From positions 636,828 to 700,827 of the forward strand of contig NZ_FOKE01000001.1 of the NCBI RefSeq assembly GCF_900112065.1: a stretch of 64,000 bases of DNA, in the 5' to 3' direction. Position numbers and translations under genes: made by a program. Numbering within the stretch: the stretch's first letter is position 1; the number at the start of each line of letters is the position of its first letter. Source of the DNA: Cohnella sp. OV330 (GTDB lineage: Bacteria; Bacillota; Bacilli; Paenibacillales; Paenibacillaceae). Shown in pieces: positions 1 through 6,380 of this stretch. Below the pieces are notes generated by a model. That model was not told the DNA's origin. It worked only from the letters and a program-made list of their open reading frames with translations, and did not search any database.

Positions 1-100
1 GAGCATCGTCGCTACTCGGTATGCCCTGCTCCGGTATGGCCTGCTGCGGCAAGTCACGGCAGCGCGAGCCAGACATTGCGCCCCCGCTATCGCCGCGTTC

Positions 101-243
101 ATGCACAGAATATGTGCATCTTGGCTCTACACGGGCAATTCGCCGGCGCCATCGCGGCGTTCATGCACAGAATATGTGCATCTTGGCGTTGGCCGGGCGT
201 TGTGCTGACGCCATCACCGTGTACATGCACAGAATATGTGCAT
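101..243. repeat. Tandem hairpin repeat, 3 units, 61-62 bp period
   Basis: Three copies of a 20-bp element, ATGCACAGAATATGTGCATC, begin at 101, 163 and 224. Each is an inverted repeat (ATGCACA, 5-nt loop, TGTGCAT) that could fold in RNA or act as a palindromic site. The intervening sequence is less conserved but keeps a related ...GGCG-TTC lead-in. Reading frames across it are by-products of the repeat. Seen directly; function unknown. Confidence 0.85.
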
Positions 244-318
244 CCTGGCATCGTCGCCCGCGATCCTTACTCGCTGCCGCTTGACCGGCACATCGCCCCT
301 TCTCGCTGCCGCTCAGTA

Positions 319-523
319 GAATGTGTAGACGCAGGTCAACACTTCTCCTCTACTCGCTCCCGCTCGGAACAATGTATTGACCTACGTCAACACTTCGCCT
401 CTACTCGCTCCCGCTCGGCACAATGTATTGACCTACATCAACACTTCGCCTCTTCTCGCTCCCGCTCGGCACAATGTATTGACGTAGGTCAACACTTCAC
501 CCCGCTCGCGTCCGCTCAGCAGT
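319..523. repeat. Tandem repeat, 4 units of 51 bp
   Basis: Four units begin at 319, 370, 421 and 472. The core is CAATGTATTGACCTACGTCA, containing the short inverted repeat TTGAC-N4-GTCAA, followed by a C/T-rich linker (CTCGCTCCCGCTCGG). In the fourth unit the centre reads GTAGG instead of CTACG while the outer TTGAC/GTCAA stem is kept. Because 51 is divisible by three, long but meaningless open frames result. The GCACAAT segment before the core is shared with the 29.4-30.1 kb array. Confidence 0.85.
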
Positions 524-727
524 TGCCCATGCCCCATGCACGCCAGCAGTCAAATGAGTCCTACCACGAGCAGGGCCAGCGCCTGCTCCCGCAGGCTCCG
601 CGCAACTCGCCGCTCCGAAGCCCCGCTCCGGAGGCCGTTGCCCGACAACATCGCGTTAACTCCGCCCCCGGACCATACAAAAATGGAGCGAAGCACGCCG
701 CTCCACCCCAAAAACCATTCCTATAAC
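524..727. other. Intergenic stretch with no supported gene
   Basis: I see no convincing gene here. One 33-codon minus-strand frame exists at 550-651 but lacks recognisable family features (see rejected items). A small inverted repeat, TGGAGC...GCTCCA, lies at about 684-705. The sequence separates the repeat arrays from the guaA fragment. Confidence 0.5.
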
Positions 728-782
728 GTCGACGTCCGACTTGCCGTATTCACGCTTGGCAACCGGTTCTACCTGCCGCCTT
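728..782 (-). pseudogene. 55-bp fragment of guaA
   Basis: This segment matches guaA positions 8412-8467 (residues about 95-113, around [12 protein letters not shown]) with 51 identical bases, 4 substitutions and one single-base gap, in the same orientation. Similarity stops abruptly on both sides. Two of the three visibly changed codons are synonymous (GTC/GTA, CGC/CGT), so it looks like a decayed piece of a diverged guaA copy, not a chance match. It abuts the terminator of the neighbouring peptide/exporter cassette. Confidence 0.8.
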
Positions 783-813
783 AAAGAAAAAGACGCCTCA
801 GGCCTGGGGCGCC
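783..813 (-). terminator. Rho-independent terminator of the peptide/exporter cassette
   Basis: On the minus strand a stem GGCGCCCCAG/CTGAGGCGTC (one G-U pair, one mismatch) is followed by TTTTTCTTT. The hairpin includes the TGA stop codon of the last cassette gene, so transcription ends right at the end of the cassette. Confidence 0.8.
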
Positions 814-1406
814 ATTTGCTTCTTCTCGTGGGGCGTTATGATGGCCTCGGGCAGCGCCCCTCTTCGCGCCAATCGCGACGCGAGACCGCCTATCCAGGCG
901 TCCAGCTCGCTTAGCGGCGCCTTGTACAGCGCCAGCCCCTCGACGACGGTCCGCGCCGCGCCGGGTAGCCGCGCGATCCGCGCGAACAGCCGCTCGTTCG
1001 GATCATGATCGGCGACGGTCCAGAACTGTACGTACGCGGCGTCCGGATTGCCCTCGCGAATCGAATCGACGAGCGCCCTGGCAGCGGCGAGGAACACGAC
1101 CGGCGATCTGCTGTCCGGTTCGATGAAGACGGTCTCGATCTGGCAGTTCTCCCGGTCTTCGTACTCGCCGGGCCCGGTGCCGTAGACAAAGCCGAATGCG
1201 CCGATCTTCTCGTAGGAATCCTCGCCATGGATGAGCGTAGCCCTGCCGAGCGCAAGCGGACTTGCAAGGAAACTTAGCTTGATCGCGAAGGGATACGGCA
1301 TATTGAGCGCATCGTGGCGCGATATGAGATAACGAAGGTAGGAGGCATGGTCCATATCGAGCTCGCAGTTCCGAAATATCAAGCTCTCGCCCGCGCTTAG
1401 CGTCAT
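798..1406 (-). CDS. GNAT-fold protein, last gene of peptide/exporter cassette
   Basis: 202 aa if started at the ATG at 1406, which has TGGAGGTG six bases upstream; a TTG start at 1445 is possible but has no ribosome binding site. No named family is recognised with certainty. The central part (SLIFRNCEL; EKIGAFGFVYGTG; NCQIETVFI; then a helix FLAAARALVDSIREGN; AAYVQFWTV; a final NERLFARIA helix) follows the strand/helix order of GNAT acyltransferases, though the pyrophosphate-binding R/QxxGxG/A loop is not obvious. It lies 77 bp downstream of the 33-codon peptide gene, with GC-rich inverted repeats between them, and ends in the cassette terminator. Acylation of the peptide is inferred only from context; it could also be an immunity or binding protein. 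Confidence 0.75.
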   Translation of the reverse strand: MTLSAGESLIFRNCELDMDHASYLRYLISRHDALNMPYPFAIKLSFLASPLALGRATLIHGEDSYEKIGAFGFVYGTGPGEYEDRENCQIETVFIEPDSRSPVVFLAAARALVDSIREGNPDAAYVQFWTVADHDPNERLFARIARLPGAARTVVEGLALYKAPLSELDAWIGGLASRLARRGALPEAIITPHEKKQMAPQA

Positions 1407-1483
1407 GTCGGCCACCTCCAGACTTCGGTTAAATGTGCGGCGCAAGCACCGCCCAGCCGCGTTCGGCCGGGACGGCCGCTCTC

Positions 1484-1585
1484 TTACTTTTGAAGCTGGG
1501 CGCGGAGTTTATCGTTAACCAGGATGATTTTTCCGAAGCCGCTGCCTTTAACGACTTCCTTGATATCAGGCTTAGCAGGATACAT
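1484..1585 (-). CDS. 33-aa small peptide, candidate precursor of a modified exported peptide
   Basis: An ATG at 1585 is preceded by a full AAGGAGGT (1592-1599) with a 6-nt spacer, one of the strongest ribosome binding sites in the window. The product is 33 aa: an N-terminal YPAKPDIKEVV part, a glycine motif KGSGFGK (13-19), a hydrophobic IILV (20-23) and a basic tail ending in lysine. It has six Lys, one Arg and no Cys, Trp or Thr, so it is not a lanthipeptide- or sactipeptide-type core, and no double-glycine leader is evident. It sits 44 bp after one GNAT gene and 77 bp before another GNAT-fold gene, in an operon led by an ABC exporter. Inference: substrate of those enzymes and of the exporter. 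No homologue is recognised. Confidence 0.7.
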   Translation of the reverse strand: MYPAKPDIKEVVKGSGFGKIILVNDKLRAQLQK

Positions 1586-1629
1586 ACGACGACCTCCTTC
1601 GACAAATATTGGGTGATTGCCCAACACAA

Positions 1630-2145
1630 CTATACACGATTCCACTTTTCCAGAACAGACCTAATCTTGCCCACCGAGCCGGCGTATATCGTCTCCGGTC
1701 CCCATTCGCCGTCGCGGACGCCGCATGGCTCTACGAACTTCGCGTACAGCCTGTTCAAGTAGCGGTTATCGCTCTGCGCCGCCAGCCGGATCTCCCGCAC
1801 GCCCGGATGGCGCTCCGCGATCGTATGGACCATAAAGGCAAGTCCTTCGGAAAAAAGACGGCTTCCGCGGTATTCCCGGTCGGAGAGCGCGAGATCGATC
1901 AAGGCGACGTTTTTGTCGGCGAAGCCGTCGTCCCGCGTGCCGTGGAAGAAGACGCCGATGCCGACGGGGTGCCCGTCTTTTTTCGCCAGCACGAGATGAC
2001 CTTCCGTTAAGTACGAATAGATTAACGCCGTCGTGGCAAGCATCGAATACGAAGGGTGAACGTCTCGAATATGTTGAAGCATAAAAAGGCTGGCCTGCGC
2101 TAAATCGTCGTCCGTCTCGCATAACGTGAATTGAAAGTGAGCCAT
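1630..2145 (-). CDS. GNAT family N-acyltransferase
   Basis: 171 aa. The second half has the GNAT pattern: strand NVALIDLALSDREYRG with the acyl-CoA pyrophosphate loop region (EYRGSRLF), a long helix (EGLAFMVHTIAERHPG), strand EIRLAAQSDN and a helix with NRLYAKF. It would transfer an acetyl or longer acyl group from acyl-CoA to an amine. The ATG at 2145 lies only 6 bp after the exporter stop codon, so translation is probably coupled. The 33-codon peptide gene follows. By analogy with GNAT maturases that acylate ribosomal peptides, the likely acceptor is a lysine or the N-terminus of that peptide, but this is inference. A stand-alone acetyltransferase (tailoring or resistance) is the alternative. 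Confidence 0.85.
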   Translation of the reverse strand: MAHFQFTLCETDDDLAQASLFMLQHIRDVHPSYSMLATTALIYSYLTEGHLVLAKKDGHPVGIGVFFHGTRDDGFADKNVALIDLALSDREYRGSRLFSEGLAFMVHTIAERHPGVREIRLAAQSDNRYLNRLYAKFVEPCGVRDGEWGPETIYAGSVGKIRSVLEKWNRV

Positions 2146-2151
2146 CTACCT

Positions 2152-4335
2152 TCATCCTCTCTTCGGGGCACGTCTCAAGCGGCCATCCTCGGCTGTGGCG
2201 GACGCTTGCAACCTGCCGGCCATCGTGCGCTCGAGCGCCGCCATCGTAGCCGGCGACGATTCGACGAGTCTCCTGAACACCTCCCGGCGCATAGACAACA
2301 ATACCCCTGGCCCGAGCGCCCGCACGGTGGCCGTCCGCGGCACCTCCCGCATCAGCGCGATCTCGCCGAAGTAATCGCCGTCCTGCAGCGTGGCGACCCG
2401 CCTCGCTTCTCCTACGGGCTGCTCCTTCAGAACCTCAAACTTGCCGCGGACAATGATATAGAACGTGTGCCCCTCTTCGCCTTCGCGGACGATATCCTCG
2501 CCCTCCGCGCACGGTCGCGTGGAGAACAAGCCCGCAAGGCTCTCCAGGAGCCGCGGCTCGACATCCTCGAAAAAGGGCAGCCGGCCGAGCCGGTCCGCGC
2601 CGACTTCGGCATGCAGACCGTCCTCGGACAATGAAAAGCCCTGCTGCTTGTCCCACAAGCGCGCATATGCGCCGCCGAGGCCGAGGAGCTGCTCGTGCGT
2701 GCCGCTCTCGACGACTTCGCCCCGGTCGAATACGTAGATGCTGTCCGCCTCTACGACCGAGGAGAGCCGGTGCGTCACCGAGACGACGGTCTTGCGGCCG
2801 CGCAGCGACAGGACCAGCTCGTTGACCCGCGCCTCCGAGACCGTATCGAGCGCCGCGGTCACCTCGTCGAGCAGCAGCACGTCCGGATCGCGGAGCAGCG
2901 CCCGGGCCAGCGCGATGCGCTGGCGCTCGCCGCCGGAGAAGCTGGCCCCCTCGTGCCGAACGGTCGTATCGAGACCTTCCGGCCAACGGTCGACCGCCTC
3001 CTGCAGCCCGGCCCGGCGCGCCGCGTCGGTCACGTCGGCGTCGGTCAGGCCTTGCCGGTCCAGCAGCAGATTGTCCCGTACCGTCGTGTTGAACAGAAAC
3101 GTGTCCTGCCCCACGAGCAGCGCCAGTTCGCGAAGCCACCGTTCGCCGATCTCGCGCAAGTCGACGCCGTCCATCGCGACGCGACCCTGTCTCGGGTCGT
3201 AAAGGCGGGCGAGTAGCTGAAGCGCCGTGCTCTTGCCGGAGCCGCTGGCGCCGACAAAAGCCGTGTAGCTGCCGCCTTCGATGGCAAGCGATACGCCTCG
3301 CAGCTGATCCCCGCCTTCGCCGTAGCCGAAGGTCACGCTCTCCATCGCGATCCCGCGGATCGGGGCAGCAAGCGAGCGCGGTTCGGCAGGTTCGGGCACT
3401 TCGGACTCGCGCGCCATGATCTCGCCGATTCTGGCGAAGCTGACGCGCGCCTCGATGATCCCGGGAATGAGATAAGTAAGGTTGGTGGCGGACTGGCCAA
3501 CCGTCATGAACAGCGTGAAGAAGGCCATGAATCCGCCGATCGTCAGATCGCCCCGAAAGATCAGGTACCCGCCGATGCCGATCATGAGGCCGTTCAGGAT
3601 CATCAGCGATACCAGCGGGAGCCGCTCCATCCATGAGGTCACAAGACGCAAGCGCAGGCCGCTTCGCAGCATCTCTCCGACGAGCCGGGCGGCCAAGTCT
3701 CCGACCCGCGCCTGCTGATGGAGACTGCGGATCGTCTTGTGCCCCTTGACGGTCTCGTCGATCGCGTTCATGAATCGCTCCTGCGACGTCTTGAATCGCT
3801 GCTGGCCTTCCTCGGCCCGGCCTTGCAGCAGCTTGGGTCCGACGATCATGAGCGAAGCGCCCGCGATCATCACCAGCGTCAGCCGCCAGTCGAGCGTGAA
3901 CAGCATGACGAGACCGAGCGCGACGCTAAGCGTCTGCGCGAAAAGCAGCGGCACCGTCGCGCCCACGGTGCGCTCTACCGAGGCGGTATCCGTCGTGAAG
4001 CGGGACACCAGATCGCCCGTGCCGTATCGCTGGTAAAAGGAGATCGACTGCCGCTGCACCCGCTCGAACAGATCGAGCCGAAGCTTCGCGACGCCCTGGC
4101 CGACCAGTCTGCCGAGCGCGTAGTCGCCGGTCAGGGACGCCGCGATCGACAGCAAGCCCGCTCCGATCAGCAGACTCAGGATCAGCGCGAAGACGCCGCC
4201 ATCCTTGGGGACGAACGCCTCGTCGACGAGATACTTCAGACTGAGCGGAGCGGCGACGGCGTACGCGGCATCGATCAGCAGGCAGATCAGCAGCAGGGCG
4301 ATGAGCCCCCTGTAAGCGGAGAAATATTTAAGCAT
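2152..4335 (-). CDS. ABC exporter with C-terminal cyclic-nucleotide-binding domain
   Basis: 727 aa from the ATG at 4335 (TGGAG upstream); a longer TTG-started frame has no ribosome binding site. Residues 1-300 form a six-helix type-IV ABC exporter domain. The nucleotide-binding domain has Walker A GASGSGKST (362-370), signature FSGGE (466-470), Walker B and catalytic Glu VLLLDE (486-491), and H-loop THR. Residues about 575-690 form a cNMP-binding domain (FFEDV...; GDYFGEIAL; PRTATV), with the Gly-Glu and Arg expected of a cNMP pocket. No N-terminal C39 peptidase is present, so leader cleavage by the exporter is not expected. It is the first gene of the cassette and probably works as a homodimer exporting the cassette peptide; a lipid or drug substrate is the alternative. 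Confidence 0.9.
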   Translation of the reverse strand: MLKYFSAYRGLIALLLICLLIDAAYAVAAPLSLKYLVDEAFVPKDGGVFALILSLLIGAGLLSIAASLTGDYALGRLVGQGVAKLRLDLFERVQRQSISFYQRYGTGDLVSRFTTDTASVERTVGATVPLLFAQTLSVALGLVMLFTLDWRLTLVMIAGASLMIVGPKLLQGRAEEGQQRFKTSQERFMNAIDETVKGHKTIRSLHQQARVGDLAARLVGEMLRSGLRLRLVTSWMERLPLVSLMILNGLMIGIGGYLIFRGDLTIGGFMAFFTLFMTVGQSATNLTYLIPGIIEARVSFARIGEIMARESEVPEPAEPRSLAAPIRGIAMESVTFGYGEGGDQLRGVSLAIEGGSYTAFVGASGSGKSTALQLLARLYDPRQGRVAMDGVDLREIGERWLRELALLVGQDTFLFNTTVRDNLLLDRQGLTDADVTDAARRAGLQEAVDRWPEGLDTTVRHEGASFSGGERQRIALARALLRDPDVLLLDEVTAALDTVSEARVNELVLSLRGRKTVVSVTHRLSSVVEADSIYVFDRGEVVESGTHEQLLGLGGAYARLWDKQQGFSLSEDGLHAEVGADRLGRLPFFEDVEPRLLESLAGLFSTRPCAEGEDIVREGEEGHTFYIIVRGKFEVLKEQPVGEARRVATLQDGDYFGEIALMREVPRTATVRALGPGVLLSMRREVFRRLVESSPATMAALERTMAGRLQASATAEDGRLRRAPKRG

Positions 4336-4359
4336 AAAGTCTCCAGTGCCCTGGCGGGC

Positions 4360-4383
4360 GGTTGATAGCAAGATATATCAACC
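4360..4383. promoter_or_regulatory. Perfect inverted repeat overlapping the cassette promoter
   Basis: GGTTGATA (4360-4367), an 8-bp spacer and TATCAACC (4376-4383) form a perfect 8-bp dyad. It overlaps the -10 element and the expected transcription start of the exporter/peptide cassette. The position is that of a repressor operator. No regulator gene lies in the cassette, so the controlling protein is unknown. Confidence 0.65.
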
Positions 4384-4410
4384 ATATCGTACCTTTTTGA
4401 AAAGTGTCAA
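4381..4410 (-). promoter_or_regulatory. SigmaA-type promoter of the peptide/exporter cassette
   Basis: TTGACA (minus strand, 4410-4405), an 18-bp spacer, then TATGGT (4386-4381). The -35 is a perfect match. Transcription would start about 4374 and leave a roughly 40-nt leader before the exporter ATG at 4335. Confidence 0.75.
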
Positions 4411-4505
4411 TCCTTGTCGGACGATCGGCGCCAGCGGCAGTTGTGCGGCAGCATCGCATAACGCCGCGACTTCCGGCGCCCGAGACTGGGCACATCGATC
4501 AAACA

Positions 4506-4547
4506 TAAAAAAATCTCCGCTCCTTCTCATTAGAAGGAAGCGGAGAT
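4506..4547 (-). terminator. Terminator of the purine permease gene
   Basis: On the minus strand ATCTCCGCTTCCTTCT pairs with AGAAGGAGCGGAGAT (one bulged base) around a short loop, followed by TTTTTTT. It begins just after the pbuG-like stop codon. Confidence 0.9.
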
Positions 4548-4567
4548 CGCGTGCAGCGGAGTGTGGA

Positions 4568-5962
4568 TCAGCCTTCCGCGCCGATGAACACGTAACGCGC
4601 GATGACGAGCACGAACAGCACCCACATCAGCCAGTGAACCTGGTACTTCTTCTTGCCTGCCAGGTTGGCGATGACGGCCAGCACCACATACGAGATGATG
4701 CCGAACGAGATGCCGTTGGCGATGTTGTAGGTGAACGGCATCATGGCGATCGTCAGGAACGCCGGAATGCCCACGACGAGATCCTCGAAGTCAATCTCCT
4801 TGACGGACTGCATCATGAGCACGCCGACGATGATGAGCGCCGCGCTCGTCGCCGGAGACGGCACGAGCAGCGCGATCGGCGCGAGGAACAGCGACAACAG
4901 GAACAGCACGCCGGTCGTCGAGGACGTCAGACCCGTGCGGCCGCCTTCGGCGATGCCTGCGGAGCTCTCGACGAACGCGGTCATCGTGCTCGTGCCGAGC
5001 ATGGCGCCGCCGCTGACGGCTACGGCGTCGACGAGCATCGCTTTGCCGACGAGCTTGCGTCCCTTCTCCTTGTCCTTGAAGAAGCCGGCCCTGTTAGCCG
5101 TACCGACCATCGTGCCGAACGTGTCGAACAGCTCGACGAACGTAAACGTCGCGATCGCCGACAGGAGGCCGGTCGTCAGCAGGTCGCCGAAGTCGAAGTC
5201 CCAGAAGTTCAGCTTGCTGAAGTTCGGCACCCAGTCCGCCGACTTCAGCGTATCGAAGGTGACGACGTCCACGCCGGGGATCGCGCCGACCAGCGTCGTG
5301 ATCAGGATGCCGATGAGGATCGCGCCGCGCACGCGCAGCACCATCAAGGCGCTGATGACAAGCAGACCGAGCACGGTCAGCCAGACGGAAGGCTCCGTGA
5401 TGTCGCCCAGGTGGAAAATCGTCTCGTTGCTGTTCAGGTTGTTGTAGGAGCCTGCCGCATAATCGGCGAACGGGCTCAGCGAGATCGTCAGCAGGCCGCT
5501 GCCCTTGAGGCCGATGATCGTGATGAACAAGCCGATGCCGACCGTGATCGCCACCTTGATGCTGTCGGGAATCGCGACGATCAGCATCTGACGCACCTTG
5601 GTCACGGTCAGGATGATGAAGATAATACCCGAGATGAATACCGCGGCCAGCGCCATCGATGCGCTGATCTCATGCCCCGACGCCTTGGAGGCGACGACGG
5701 TCGTCGCGAAGTACGCGTTCAGGCCCATGCCCGGCGCGAGCGCGACCGGGAAGTTGACGAACAAGCCCATCGCGAGCGTAAAAATGCCGGCGCCCAGCGC
5801 CGTCGCGAGGAAAATGCCGTACGTGTCGAGACCCGTGCCGTTGCCCAGCACCAGCGGATTGACCGCCAGGATGTACGCCATCGTCATGAACGTCGTGATG
5901 CCGGCCATGATTTCCGTGCGTACGTTCGTACCGAATTCCTTCAGCTTAAAGAAACGTTCCAT
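4568..5962 (-). CDS. pbuG: Hypoxanthine/guanine permease (AzgA/PbuG-like, NCS2)
   Basis: 464 aa from the ATG at 5962 (GGGGAG 11 nt upstream; an in-frame TTG at 5971 is too close to it). The sequence is that of the AzgA-like branch of nucleobase:proton symporters: N-terminal KEFGTNVRTEIMAGITTFMTMAYI, the signature NFPVALAPGMGLNAYFA, FVELFDTFGTMVGTANRAG, and about 12 hydrophobic segments. It imports purine bases at the cytoplasmic membrane. The gene sits behind its own promoter, a purine riboswitch and an intrinsic terminator, which fits guanine/hypoxanthine control; guaA lies nearby. Choice between PbuG and PbuO specificity is by riboswitch type and is not certain. Confidence 0.92.
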   Translation of the reverse strand: MERFFKLKEFGTNVRTEIMAGITTFMTMAYILAVNPLVLGNGTGLDTYGIFLATALGAGIFTLAMGLFVNFPVALAPGMGLNAYFATTVVASKASGHEISASMALAAVFISGIIFIILTVTKVRQMLIVAIPDSIKVAITVGIGLFITIIGLKGSGLLTISLSPFADYAAGSYNNLNSNETIFHLGDITEPSVWLTVLGLLVISALMVLRVRGAILIGILITTLVGAIPGVDVVTFDTLKSADWVPNFSKLNFWDFDFGDLLTTGLLSAIATFTFVELFDTFGTMVGTANRAGFFKDKEKGRKLVGKAMLVDAVAVSGGAMLGTSTMTAFVESSAGIAEGGRTGLTSSTTGVLFLLSLFLAPIALLVPSPATSAALIIVGVLMMQSVKEIDFEDLVVGIPAFLTIAMMPFTYNIANGISFGIISYVVLAVIANLAGKKKYQVHWLMWVLFVLVIARYVFIGAEG

Positions 5963-6010
5963 CGTCTCCAAAGCTCCCCTTTCGCCCCTTTAAAGTTGGC
6001 GCCACAACCA

Positions 6011-6040
6011 AAAAAACCTAGAAGATGTTTCTCCTAGGTT
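6011..6040 (-). terminator. Regulated terminator of the purine riboswitch
   Basis: On the minus strand AACCTAGGAG, a 10-nt loop region and CTTCTAGGTT are followed by TTTTTTT, ending about 50 bp before the permease start. It is the expression platform: purine binding upstream should favour this terminator. Confidence 0.85.
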
Positions 6041-6104
6041 CCGCATAAAAACGCGTTCTCATGCGCGAAGCCCGATCGCTTCGATCGCTGCTTCGCCTTG
6101 CGCG

Positions 6105-6185
6105 TTTTTCCTAGCCAGGTCCTTTGCGGTGACCTTGTAGAGACATCCGGGCCAATCCCCGGAAATATACGAATCGATATGCAAT
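6105..6185 (-). ncRNA. Purine riboswitch aptamer (guanine/hypoxanthine type)
   Basis: The minus strand carries the conserved purine aptamer layout: CGTATA, P2 arm CCGGGGATTGGCCCGG, J2/3 TGTCTCTAC, P3 arm AGGTCACCGCAAAGGACCT, and J3/1 GGCTA. The J3/1 pyrimidine at the specificity position is C, as in guanine/hypoxanthine aptamers. The usual GACTA is GGCTA here, and P1 pairing is short, so it is a slightly divergent member. A large GC-rich stem and the terminator at 6011-6040 follow. Confidence 0.85.
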
Positions 6186-6210
6186 TGTTTTAAGTTATGG
6201 TCCCTCGCCT

Positions 6211-6240
6211 ATTCTAGAGCCGAAATTTGTCGGATGTCAA
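6211..6240 (-). promoter_or_regulatory. Promoter of the riboswitch-pbuG unit
   Basis: TTGACA (6240-6235), an 18-bp spacer and TAGAAT (6216-6211) on the minus strand, placing the transcript start just ahead of the purine aptamer. Confidence 0.75.
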
Positions 6241-6380
6241 CAGAAAACTGAATGTTAACAACCAAAACGAATGATTACGTTAATGATTTAGCAAAATTAT
6301 CAAGCAATCGCCTGCAAATGTATATTGTAAGCGGAATCAAAGTGAACATTCGAATAAAAGCACGCTGCTCTCTTGCTACC

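Noticed and set aside
550..651. 33-codon minus-strand frame ending in a hydrophobic LALLVVGLI, possible small membrane protein
   Set aside because: Weak ribosome binding site, no recognised family, and the same frame continues after the stop as if broken; insufficient support, though its position next to the cassette is noted.
76..726. 216-codon open frame with a 17-residue repeat (plus strand)
   Set aside because: It is generated by the 51-bp tandem repeat; no ribosome binding site, composition unlike a protein, and it spans unrelated intergenic sequence.
1429..1629. 66-codon minus-strand frame overlapping the small peptide gene
   Set aside because: Different frame from the 33-codon gene, which alone uses the strong AAGGAGGT; no suitable start for the longer frame.
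4346..6037. 563-codon plus-strand frame rich in Arg, Asp and His
   Set aside because: Antisense shadow of the pbuG-like gene in high-GC DNA; typical low-complexity shadow composition.
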